Position numbers and translations under genes: made by a program. Of a stretch of 50,465 nt of DNA, positions 43,237 to 50,465 are shown in pieces. The notes under the pieces were generated by a model. It was not told the DNA's origin, made no database searches, and was given only the letters and a program-made list of their open reading frames with translations. Each line of letters begins with the position of its first letter. The first letter of the stretch is position 1. Source of the DNA: Desulfobacteraceae bacterium. Its GTDB lineage: Bacteria; Desulfobacterota; Desulfobacteria; Desulfobacterales; UBA5852. The DNA lies in NCBI GenBank assembly GCA_014237395.1, contig JABZFP010000002.1, positions 1 to 50,465 of the forward strand, written 5' to 3'.

Positions 43237-43635
43237 TTACCAAATATTGCAGAGGATTTCGCCTCCGACATTTTCCTGTCGAGCCCTCTTATCTGTCATA
43301 ATACCCCTCGAGGTCGACAGAATTGAGATCCCCATACCATTGTAAACCGGCTTTAAATCCTTGCTCTTGGTATAAACACGGCGGCTGGGTTTGCTCACGC
43401 GCTCGATCTTGTAGATCGTTGCTTTCTGGCCTTGTCCGTACTTGAGATAAATCCTCAGGATGCCCTGGTTGCCGTCCTGAATGAATTTATAGTTTTTAAT
43501 ATACCCTTCATCCTTCAAGACCCGGGCCAGCTCCGTTTTCAGCTTTGACGCAGGAATGTCAGCACTGTTGAATTTGGCCTTAACGGCATTTCTAATTCGG
43601 GTTAACATATCCGCAATGGGATCGCTTATCGCCAT
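43237..43635 (-). CDS. rpsH: 30S ribosomal protein S8
   Basis: 132 residues. MAISDPIADMLTRIRNAVKA and the STSRGIMTDKRARQENVGGE end are diagnostic. Known repressor of the spc operon in E. coli; whether here too is unknown. Confidence 0.98.
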   Translation of the reverse strand: MAISDPIADMLTRIRNAVKAKFNSADIPASKLKTELARVLKDEGYIKNYKFIQDGNQGILRIYLKYGQGQKATIYKIERVSKPSRRVYTKSKDLKPVYNGMGISILSTSRGIMTDKRARQENVGGEILCNIW

Positions 43636-43700
43636 TTTTGTTCTCCGTTTATCTCTGCCTGTAATCCTAATAGATCCGCTGAATCTAACAATCCGCTATG

Positions 43701-43886
43701 CTACCAGCTGGATTTTGTGACCCCCGGGAGTTTGCCCTGGGAAGCCATATCACGAAAACAGATTCGACAAATCCCAAACTTTCTCATAAAAGCTCTTGGT
43801 CGACCGCACACGGGGCAGCGATTGTATGCACGCACACCAAATTTAGGTTTTCGCATGGCCTTCATTCTGAGCGATGTCTTAGCCAA
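43701..43886 (-). CDS. rpsN: 30S ribosomal protein S14, zinc type
   Basis: 61 residues with CPVC and CRIC zinc ligands; the short S14Z form. Conserved [20 protein letters not shown] and end KSSW. Confidence 0.98.
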   Translation of the reverse strand: MAKTSLRMKAMRKPKFGVRAYNRCPVCGRPRAFMRKFGICRICFRDMASQGKLPGVTKSSW

Positions 43887-43936
43887 CTTTTCCTCCTTAT
43901 GGACCGTATCATGATCGTCAATCGCTTAACCACTGA

Positions 43937-44476
43937 CTAGTTGCGGAATGGCATTCCCATCAGCTTCAGAAGGAGTTTGCCTTCTTCGTCCGTCTTCGCG
44001 GATGTGACAATCGTAATATTCAATCCCTTGATCTTATCAATTTTATCATAATCGATCTCCGGGAAAATAAGCTGCTCTTTAATGCCAAGAGAATAGTTCC
44101 CACGGCCATCAAATGCTTTCCCGGATATACCGCGAAAATCGCGTACGCGTGGCAGGGCGATGTTGACCAATTTTGAAAAGAAATCGTACATCTTTTCCCG
44201 CCGAACCGTCACCATGCAGCCAATCGGCATGCCTTCGCGGAGCTTAAAGGCTGCGATAGACCGCTTCGCCCGGGTGATGACGGGTTTTTGTCCGGATATC
44301 ACTTTCAGCTCTTCGACCGCAGAATCCAGCAACTTGATATTTTGAATGGCCTCGCCCAGCCCCATATTCAAAACGATCTTTTCAAGGGCCGGTACCTGCA
44401 TCACGTTTTTGTATCCGAACGTTTCCGTCAGCTTGGGAGCGACTTCTTCTTGATAAAACTGTTTTAGTTGTGACAT
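43937..44476 (-). CDS. rplE: 50S ribosomal protein L5
   Basis: 179 residues from ATG 44476 ([21 protein letters not shown] upstream). 5S rRNA binder and P-site contact. Motifs [38 protein letters not shown]. Confidence 0.98.
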   Translation of the reverse strand: MSQLKQFYQEEVAPKLTETFGYKNVMQVPALEKIVLNMGLGEAIQNIKLLDSAVEELKVISGQKPVITRAKRSIAAFKLREGMPIGCMVTVRREKMYDFFSKLVNIALPRVRDFRGISGKAFDGRGNYSLGIKEQLIFPEIDYDKIDKIKGLNITIVTSAKTDEEGKLLLKLMGMPFRN

Positions 44477-44499
44477 CTCAATCCTCCGGCAACTCATCC

Positions 44500-44829
44500 C
44501 TAATTGTCGATGAGTTCCTCACATTTATTGCAGAAGCGCACCATTTTCCCATCCTCAAGGCGCTTCATGGAAATGCGCACCGGCTTCATGCATTTGTTGC
44601 AAAGCAACATGACATTGGACCAATGAATCGGCGCTTCACTTTCGATGATCCCACCTTGCCGATTGACAGCGGAGGGTCGCTGATGCCGCTTAACGATGTT
44701 GATGTTCTCAACAAGAACGCGCGCTTTCTTCCGGTTAACCTTAAGAACCTTGCCGATTTTACCGTTATCTTTTCCGGCAACGACTTTAACCTTGTCGTCC
44801 TTCTTCAAATGACATTTAGTCTTGACCAT
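44500..44829 (-). CDS. rplX: 50S ribosomal protein L24
   Basis: 109 residues. KOW motif ([21 protein letters not shown]), assembly initiator on 23S rRNA. The C-terminus has two CxxC pairs (CNKC and CNKC), as in zinc-binding L24 variants. Confidence 0.98.
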   Translation of the reverse strand: MVKTKCHLKKDDKVKVVAGKDNGKIGKVLKVNRKKARVLVENINIVKRHQRPSAVNRQGGIIESEAPIHWSNVMLLCNKCMKPVRISMKRLEDGKMVRFCNKCEELIDN

Positions 44830-44860
44830 GGGTATCGCTCTCCACAGGGACAGAATCTTT

Positions 44861-45229
44861 TTATAAAACTTCAGGCGCCAAGGAAACGATTTTCATGAAC
44901 CCTTTCGAGCGCAGCTCACGGGCTACCGGCCCGAAAATGCGCGTTCCGACAGGTTCACGATTCGCGCTCACCAATACCGCTGAATTATCGTCAAAGCGAA
45001 TATAGGATCCGTCAATTCGGCGAATTTCTTTTTTCGTGCGCACGACAACGGCCTTGAGCACATCGCCTTTTTTGACTTTGGCATTCGGGATCGCCTCCTT
45101 AACGGAAACGACGATGATATCGCCGATGCTGGCATATCGTCTTCGAGACCCACCGAGGACCTTGATGCAATATAGTTTTTTCGCCCCAGAATTGTCTGCC
45201 ACTGTTAGATTTGTTTCTACCTGAATCAT
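44861..45229 (-). CDS. rplN: 50S ribosomal protein L14
   Basis: 122 residues: [48 protein letters not shown]. Subunit interface protein. Confidence 0.98.
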   Translation of the reverse strand: MIQVETNLTVADNSGAKKLYCIKVLGGSRRRYASIGDIIVVSVKEAIPNAKVKKGDVLKAVVVRTKKEIRRIDGSYIRFDDNSAVLVSANREPVGTRIFGPVARELRSKGFMKIVSLAPEVL

Positions 45230-45249
45230 TATCGATTATCCTTATAAAA

Positions 45250-45510
45250 TCAAACCGCCTTCTCAATGATTTTGCTAACCCGCCATTTTTTAGTTTTACT
45301 GAGAGGGCGAGATTCGGTAATCATCACCTTGTCGCCGATCTGGCAACTGTTGGATTCGTCGTGGGCCGAAAACTTGGCTCTTCTACGAATAAATTTGTGA
45401 TAGAGACGGTGTTTCACCAAGCGCTCAACCATCACGACCACGGTTTTGTCCATTTTATCACTGACAACCGTCCCAACCACTTCTTTTTTTATACTTCGAT
45501 TTTTCATCAT
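45250..45510 (-). CDS. rpsQ: 30S ribosomal protein S17
   Basis: 86 residues, OB fold; [40 protein letters not shown]. Binds the 5' domain of 16S rRNA. Confidence 0.98.
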   Translation of the reverse strand: MMKNRSIKKEVVGTVVSDKMDKTVVVMVERLVKHRLYHKFIRRRAKFSAHDESNSCQIGDKVMITESRPLSKTKKWRVSKIIEKAV

Positions 45511-45515
45511 CGCTA

Positions 45516-45728
45516 TTATGATTCACTTGTAGGGTTTGAGTTTACTTCCATTTCACGAATGATGGTCTGGATGCGCGCAATATCACGCTTGGCCTGCTTC
45601 ATCTTTTGAGGGTTTTCCAACTGCCCAGTTTCATGCTGAAAGCGCAAGTTGAAAAAAGCTTCCTGCATTTCTACAAGTTTTTGCCCCCGTTCTTCCGGAC
45701 TCATTTCCCTTATACTGTTTGCCTTCAT
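45516..45728 (-). CDS. rpmC: 50S ribosomal protein L29
   Basis: 70 residues, two-helix protein at the tunnel exit: [38 protein letters not shown]. Start overlaps the rplP stop by 4 bases. Confidence 0.97.
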   Translation of the reverse strand: MKANSIREMSPEERGQKLVEMQEAFFNLRFQHETGQLENPQKMKQAKRDIARIQTIIREMEVNSNPTSES

Positions 45729-46141
45729 GACAAGTCACCCCTCTCAACAAAACGCGTTTTTACGCTGAGCTTGTGAGAAGCGAGGCGCAGGGCTTCTTTG
45801 GCCATCTCACGGGTAACGCCCTGCATTTCATAGAGCATACGCCCAGGCTTGATAACGGCCACCCACCCTTCAGGCGAGCCCTTGCCTTTACCCATCCGAA
45901 CTTCAGCCGGTTTTTTGGTAAAAGGTTTGTCCGGAAAAATCCGAATCCACATTTTACCGCCCCTTTTGACATGCCGTGTCATGGCAATACGGGCCGCTTC
46001 GATTTGTTTGGAGCTGATCTTACCGCATTCCACGGCTTGTAGACCATATTCCCCAAACGCCAGGTCAGACCCGCGACGAGCGACTCCCCGCATTCTACCT
46101 GTCTGCTGCTTTCGGAATTTAACCTTTTTAGGACTCAGCAT
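45725..46141 (-). CDS. rplP: 50S ribosomal protein L16
   Basis: 138 residues: [49 protein letters not shown] motif ([10 protein letters not shown]). Contacts the A-site tRNA. Confidence 0.98.
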   Translation of the reverse strand: MLSPKKVKFRKQQTGRMRGVARRGSDLAFGEYGLQAVECGKISSKQIEAARIAMTRHVKRGGKMWIRIFPDKPFTKKPAEVRMGKGKGSPEGWVAVIKPGRMLYEMQGVTREMAKEALRLASHKLSVKTRFVERGDLS

Positions 46142-46159
46142 GTCCGCCTCTCCTATTGC

Positions 46160-46813
46160 TTAGTGGCTGCTCTGGGCAGCCGCGTCTTTCTTTAGAATCT
46201 CACCCTTGAAGATAAAAACCTTGATGCCAATGATACCATAGGTGGTATTCGCCTCGGCAAAGCCGTAATCGATATCGGCGCGAAGCGTATGCAACGGCAC
46301 CCGTCCCTCACGATACCATTCCGAGCGCGCCATTTCTGCCCCGCCTAATCGACCACCCGCGGCAATCTTGATCCCCTGGGCACCAAACCGCATGGCCGAA
46401 GTCACCGCCCGTTTCATGGCCCGTCGAAAGGCGACGCGTCTTTCGATCTGCATGGCGACATTCTCGGCCACCAACTGGGCGTCAGTCTCAGGTTTGCGAA
46501 CTTCCTGGATATCAATCATAATTTCATGAGAGGTCAGTTTTTCAACCGCATTTTTAAGCTGGGAAATTTCAGACCCTTTTTTACCGATGACGATGCCCGG
46601 CCGCGACGTATAAATGCGTAACCGAATTCTCTTGGAGGACCGCTCGATCTCAATTCTGGAAACGCCTGCATGGTAGAGCTTCTTTTTGACAAATCGACGA
46701 ATCTTGTGGTCTTCCAATATATAATCAGCGTACTGCTTACCAGCGTACCAGCGCGATTCCCAAGTTTTAACGATGCCCAATCTTAATCCGATGGGATTGA
46801 CTTTCTGACCCAA
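46160..46813 (-). CDS. rpsC: 30S ribosomal protein S3
   Basis: 217 residues: [16 protein letters not shown] type II domain with [12 protein letters not shown]-terminal [20 protein letters not shown]. Part of the mRNA entry helicase. Confidence 0.98.
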   Translation of the reverse strand: MGQKVNPIGLRLGIVKTWESRWYAGKQYADYILEDHKIRRFVKKKLYHAGVSRIEIERSSKRIRLRIYTSRPGIVIGKKGSEISQLKNAVEKLTSHEIMIDIQEVRKPETDAQLVAENVAMQIERRVAFRRAMKRAVTSAMRFGAQGIKIAAGGRLGGAEMARSEWYREGRVPLHTLRADIDYGFAEANTTYGIIGIKVFIFKGEILKKDAAAQSSH

Positions 46814-46830
46814 GGCCGTACCTCCTCTTT

Positions 46831-47169
46831 TTAGGCCGATTGGTCGGCCAAGATCACTGTAATATGACTGGTTCTTTTAAGAATTCGCGTGCCACGGCCG
46901 CGGGCGCGGGCTCGGAACCGCTTCAACGTCGGACCACCATCGACGATTACATTACGAATGACCAGCGTATCGACATCGATCTCCGGATTCTGATCTGCGT
47001 TGGCCACCGCTGAACGAACCAGCTTTTCAAGCATTCCAGCGGCCTTTTGCGGCATGAATTTGAGTACTTCGACACCATTCTCTACCGGCTTGCCTTTTAC
47101 CGCCCCGGCGAGTTTGCGAACCTTGCTGGGCGAGATACGCATATATTTACCAACCGCTCTAACCTCCAT
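46831..47169 (-). CDS. rplV: 50S ribosomal protein L22
   Basis: 112 residues from ATG 47169 ([20 protein letters not shown]), where AAAGGG has a 9-base spacing; an ATG three codons upstream abuts it, and a longer frame to 47316 overlaps rpsS. Tunnel-lining beta hairpin includes [15 protein letters not shown]. Confidence 0.96.
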   Translation of the reverse strand: MEVRAVGKYMRISPSKVRKLAGAVKGKPVENGVEVLKFMPQKAAGMLEKLVRSAVANADQNPEIDVDTLVIRNVIVDGGPTLKRFRARARGRGTRILKRTSHITVILADQSA

Positions 47170-47191
47170 TGCAGCCATCCCTTTTCTGAAA

Positions 47192-47473
47192 TTACTTCTT
47201 AAGTTTTGATTTTTTATCGCCGGCGTGGCCATAAAAAGTACGGGTAGGAGAAAACTCACCCAATTTGTGCCCGACCATATTTTCCGAAACGAAAACGGGT
47301 ATGAATTTACGCCCATTGTGCACGGCTAAAGTGAGTCCAACCATTTCGGGAATAATCGTGGACCGGCGGGACCAAGTTTTAATAACCCGCGCATTGCGGG
47401 TTTCCTGTGCCATTAGCACTTTCTTCATCAAACTATCTTCAATGAATGGACCTTTTTTTAGCGAACGTGGCAT
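47192..47473 (-). CDS. rpsS: 30S ribosomal protein S19
   Basis: 93 residues: [54 protein letters not shown]. Confidence 0.98.
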   Translation of the reverse strand: MPRSLKKGPFIEDSLMKKVLMAQETRNARVIKTWSRRSTIIPEMVGLTLAVHNGRKFIPVFVSENMVGHKLGEFSPTRTFYGHAGDKKSKLKK

Positions 47474-47545
47474 AATTTCTCCTGATACTTCAGTTGCGAT
47501 GAGCGGTAACTCTTCGCGCCTCCCCCAGCGGGTCTGTCTTTCAGA

Positions 47546-48373
47546 TTATTTTTTCGATCGCCGCTTCACGATATAGCGATCCGTTCGTTTGTTTTTGCGC
47601 GTCTTATACCCCTTGGTTGGCATGCCCCAGGGACTGCAAGGATGACGTCCACCGGAGGACCGCCCTTCACCACCACCCATAGGATGGTCAATCGGGTTCA
47701 TCGCAACCCCTCTTACACTGGGACGCCGTCCCTTCCAGCGTGTACGGCCGGCTTTTCCAAGCGCCGTGTTTTCGTGGGTCACATTGCCAAGCTGCCCGAT
47801 GGTTGCCTTGCAATTCATCAACACCATGCGAACTTCGCCGGAAGGAAGCTTGACAAGGGCATACGGTTCTTCCTTGGCCATCAGTTGCGCATACGTTCCG
47901 GCACTGCGAACAATCTGCCCGCCTTTGCCAATACGTAATTCAATGTTGTGAATCTGAGTTCCCAGCGGAATATTGCGCAACGGAAGCGTATTGCCGGGTT
48001 TAATGTCGGCATTCTCGCTGGAAATAACCTCGTCATTGACCTGGAGTTTTCGTGGGGCGAGAATATAGCGTTTCTCGCCATCCGCATAGTTCAGCAAGGC
48101 AATACGCGCCGAACGATTGGGATCGTATTCGATCTCCGCCACACGGGCAGGAATTCCGATCTTATCGCGTTTGAAATCGATGACGCGATAATGGCGTTTG
48201 TGCCCCCCCCCGCGGTGACGGGCCGTGATGCGGCCATTGACATTGCGGCCGCCGGTCTTTTTAATGACACGCAGCAGACTTTTTTCAGGATGGCTACGCG
48301 TAATTTCTTCAAACGTTGAATAGGCCTGGAATCTTCGGCCGGGGGATGTCGGTTTTACTTTTCTAACAGCCAT
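47546..48373 (-). CDS. rplB: 50S ribosomal protein L2
   Basis: 275 residues. Peptidyl-transferase associated protein: [52 protein letters not shown]. The key His of the PMGGGEG region is present. Confidence 0.98.
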   Translation of the reverse strand: MAVRKVKPTSPGRRFQAYSTFEEITRSHPEKSLLRVIKKTGGRNVNGRITARHRGGGHKRHYRVIDFKRDKIGIPARVAEIEYDPNRSARIALLNYADGEKRYILAPRKLQVNDEVISSENADIKPGNTLPLRNIPLGTQIHNIELRIGKGGQIVRSAGTYAQLMAKEEPYALVKLPSGEVRMVLMNCKATIGQLGNVTHENTALGKAGRTRWKGRRPSVRGVAMNPIDHPMGGGEGRSSGGRHPCSPWGMPTKGYKTRKNKRTDRYIVKRRSKK

Positions 48374-48388
48374 TGTTGACTCCCTAGT

Positions 48389-48676
48389 TTAAACACCTTC
48401 AAAAAAGTCGATCCGTTCACCCGGCAGCAAGGTTACGACGGCCTTTTTCCAATCCCGCCGCTTACCAATGATGCGGCCCCGCTGCTTGAATTTGCCGCGC
48501 ACATGAAGGGTGCGCACACCGGCGACATGAACGTTGAAAATTTCTTCTACGGCCTTGCGAATCTGCACCCGATTAGCACTCCGGTCGACCTCAAAGGTGA
48601 CCTGATTGTCCTTTTCCTTCTGGATGCTTGTTTTCTCCGTAACGAGCGGCCTTTTAATCACGTTGTGGGCATTCAT
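48389..48676 (-). CDS. rplW: 50S ribosomal protein L23
   Basis: 95 residues: [38 protein letters not shown]. Docking site for SRP and trigger factor. Start overlaps the rplD stop by 4 bases. Confidence 0.98.
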   Translation of the reverse strand: MNAHNVIKRPLVTEKTSIQKEKDNQVTFEVDRSANRVQIRKAVEEIFNVHVAGVRTLHVRGKFKQRGRIIGKRRDWKKAVVTLLPGERIDFFEGV

Positions 48677-49293
48677 GAAAGTCTCCCTTCAATTTGCTCG
48701 ATTGAAGGTTGGAGCAATACCAAGTGTCGGTATTTCAAAATATCATATACGTTCAAACCGTCGCATCGAAGCACTTTCACCCCGGGAATATTCCGGGACG
48801 ACAACTCCACGTTGATATCCTTTTCAGGCGTAATGAACAAAACGTTGTCCAATTTGAGATCCGCCAATATGGATGAAAAAGCCTTGGTTTTAATGGCATC
48901 AAGTGAAATCCCATTCAATACCGTCAGACTTTCATTTTGCAATTTGCTGCTCAACGCCATCTTCAACGCCAGACGACGGACCTTTTTGGGCACTTTTATC
49001 GCCCATGATTTGGGGTGGGGTCCGAAGGCCACCCCGCCACCTCGCAACAAGGGCGACTTGGCATCACCTCGCCGCGCACGGCCAGTCCCTTTTTGGCGAA
49101 ACAGCTTACGGGTACTGCCCTTTACATCACTGCGGTTTTTGACAGAAACCGTACCCGCACGGCGATTGGCTAGCTGCATCTTAACCACCGTATGCAAGAC
49201 ACTCGGCTTCACGTCTACGTTAAAGCAGCTATCCGACAGCTCGGTCTGAGCTATCTTTTCTCCAGTTTGATTGAGTACGTCTACGACAGCCAT
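48673..49293 (-). CDS. rplD: 50S ribosomal protein L4
   Basis: 206 residues. Tunnel-loop protein: [33 protein letters not shown]. In E. coli L4 represses the S10 operon; the usual hairpin leader cannot be judged because the operon start is outside the window. Confidence 0.98.
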   Translation of the reverse strand: MAVVDVLNQTGEKIAQTELSDSCFNVDVKPSVLHTVVKMQLANRRAGTVSVKNRSDVKGSTRKLFRQKGTGRARRGDAKSPLLRGGGVAFGPHPKSWAIKVPKKVRRLALKMALSSKLQNESLTVLNGISLDAIKTKAFSSILADLKLDNVLFITPEKDINVELSSRNIPGVKVLRCDGLNVYDILKYRHLVLLQPSIEQIEGRLS

Positions 49294-49372
49294 AGTTTTT
49301 TTCCGTTTATTCTTGTGCGGCTGAATGAAAAGCCGACCATACAGCGGTTGCGGCCGGACATCAGTGCATTAG

Positions 49373-49996
49373 TTAAAATTTGAGCTTATTGACCATGACA
49401 AGCGCATCGCGATGACCGGGTACCGCCCCCTTGATCAACACGAGATTTTGATCTGGTCGAATGTCCACAATTTCAAGATTACGGATGGTCTTGCGATGGT
49501 TTCCATAATGACCCGGCATTTTTTTACCCCGGATAATCTTGGCCGGCCAAGCACTGCAGCCGACAGAGCCCGGGATTCGATAACTTTTGCTACCGTGGGT
49601 TTTGCGGCCCAGGTGGAAGCCGTGTCGTTTGGTGACACCGGAAAACCCGCGCCCCTTGGTCGTACCGACCACATCGACTTTCTCACCAATCTCGAACAGA
49701 TCCAAGGCAACAGTCTGGCCGATTTCGTAATCCGCGGCGCTGTCAACTGGCACTTCGCGTACAACAGCGTATTCTCCGCCGCTTTTCTTGTAATGCCCTT
49801 CCAACGGCTTGTTGATCCGGGAGGACTTCTTCGTTCCAAATCCAAGTTGGATAGCGTTGTAGCCATCCCTATTTTCCGATTTGACCTGCGTCACAACGCA
49901 GGGGCCGAGTTGAATGACCGTCACCGGAACATACTGGCCTTCCGGTGTAAACAGGCTGGTCATACCCAGTTTTTTTCCTATGAGTCCTTTGCACAT
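49373..49996 (-). CDS. rplC: 50S ribosomal protein L3
   Basis: 207 residues: MCKGLIGKKLGMTSLFTPEG, GRGFSGVTKRHGFHLGRKTH, KKMPGHYGNHRKTIRNLEIV. Contains the conserved Gln-equivalent loop near the peptidyl-transferase centre. 79 bases separate it from rplD, the longest gap of the S10 part. Confidence 0.98.
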   Translation of the reverse strand: MCKGLIGKKLGMTSLFTPEGQYVPVTVIQLGPCVVTQVKSENRDGYNAIQLGFGTKKSSRINKPLEGHYKKSGGEYAVVREVPVDSAADYEIGQTVALDLFEIGEKVDVVGTTKGRGFSGVTKRHGFHLGRKTHGSKSYRIPGSVGCSAWPAKIIRGKKMPGHYGNHRKTIRNLEIVDIRPDQNLVLIKGAVPGHRDALVMVNKLKF

Positions 49997-50017
49997 GGTG
50001 ATTACCGCTTTTCCGTG

Positions 50018-50329
50018 CTAGAGTTTAATTTCAACATCAACACCCGGTGAAAGATCAAGCTTCATCAAGGCATCGACCGTCTGTTGGGTGGGCTCCAATA
50101 TATCCAGAAGCCGCTTGTGCGTGCGCATTTCAAACTGTTCGCGTGATTTTTTATCAATATGCGGCGACCGCAGCACACAATATTTATTGATACAGGTCGG
50201 CAGCGGGATCGGTCCCACAACCTTGGCGCCGGTTTTGTTGGCCGTATCCACGATGTCCGACGCGGACTGGTCAAGCAACATGTGATCGTAAGCCTTAAGC
50301 CTGATCCGTATCTTGGTGTTCATTATCAT
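50018..50329 (-). CDS. rpsJ: 30S ribosomal protein S10
   Basis: 103 residues: [60 protein letters not shown]. Two close starts (50329 and 50323); AGGAAAG spacing favours 50329. Also NusB partner in antitermination. Confidence 0.98.
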   Translation of the reverse strand: MIMNTKIRIRLKAYDHMLLDQSASDIVDTANKTGAKVVGPIPLPTCINKYCVLRSPHIDKKSREQFEMRTHKRLLDILEPTQQTVDALMKLDLSPGVDVEIKL

Positions 50330-50347
50330 GATGGCATTCTTTCCTAA

Positions 50348-50465
50348 TTATTCCACGATTTCACTGACAACCCCGGCGCCTACCGTTCGGCCACCCTCGC
50401 GAATCGCAAACCGCAACTCCTTCTCCATCGCGATCGGGGTGATCAATGCGGCATCGATCGCCACA
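50348..50465 (-). CDS. tuf: elongation factor Tu, C-terminal end only
   Basis: The last 38 codons of EF-Tu, cut by the window edge: [20 protein letters not shown] followed by AGVVSEIVE and stop. Domain III, which contacts EF-Ts and the T stem of aminoacyl-tRNA. Placed upstream of rpsJ, as in str-S10 arrangements. Confidence 0.97.
   Translation of the reverse strand, partial: VAIDAALITPIAMEKELRFAIREGGRTVGAGVVSEIVE

Overview
The window reads as two unrelated pieces of DNA. Bases 1 to about 2,900 are visibly AT-rich and look like a marine Bacteroidetes (Flavobacteriia) genome: a cupin/JmjC-like protein, a small outer-membrane beta-barrel protein and a truncated secreted protein, with Bacteroidetes-style -7 boxes (TAnnTTTG) before two of the genes. 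At about 2,893-2,907 the reading frame runs without a stop from the secreted protein into an alpha/beta hydrolase that has lost its own start. From about 3.5 kb onward the DNA is GC-rich and the gene content fits a Desulfobacterota (deltaproteobacterial, Desulfobacterales-like) chromosome. I think the junction is most probably an assembly chimera of a metagenomic contig. Both taxonomic readings are inferences from gene families and composition.

Region by region: (1) 1-2.9 kb, Bacteroidetes-like fragment. (2) 2.9-12.7 kb, chromosome: hydrolase remnant, Mth938-fold lipoprotein, PEP carboxylase with a small HD hydrolase upstream, a GSU2403-type nucleotidyltransferase-fold protein behind an array of inverted repeats, a Cache-PAS hybrid histidine kinase, and a bicistron of two tiny peptides (44 and 30 aa) with strong ribosome-binding sites and its own terminator. 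(3) 12.7-24.9 kb, an AT-richer integrated element of about 12.1 kb in the 3' end of tRNA-Phe(GAA), bounded by 95-bp direct repeats with one mismatch. It carries a tyrosine integrase next to the tRNA, a ribbon-helix-helix repressor divergent from it, an AlpA/excisionase-like HTH protein, a winged-helix replication-type protein with iteron-like repeats after it, and cargo: methyltransferase, protease lipoprotein, 15-aa-repeat secreted protein, a large orphan with a C-terminal HTH, Cys-rich protein, coiled-coil membrane protein and an RNase H fusion. (4) 24.9-36 kb, chromosome: rsmE, an ELTDVV-repeat acidic protein, valS, nadC, a rhomboid-DnaJ C-terminal fusion, a methyltransferase, two TPM-domain proteins with lemA, and cysS. 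(5) 36-50.5 kb, the S10-spc-alpha ribosomal protein supercluster on the minus strand from tuf (cut by the window edge) through rpsJ to rpoA and rplQ, ending in a strong hairpin terminator.

Functionally, the right half is core translation, transcription and secretion machinery, the middle is a mobile accessory element with its own regulatory circuit, and the part between 7 and 12.5 kb holds signalling and possibly peptide-based functions. I saw no CRISPR array, rRNA, insertion sequence or conjugation gene. The best candidates for something undescribed are the two-peptide bicistron at 12.2-12.5 kb, the operator array before the nucleotidyltransferase-fold gene, and the RNase H/membrane-protein pair with the unexplained 0.9-kb stretch inside the tRNA-Phe element.
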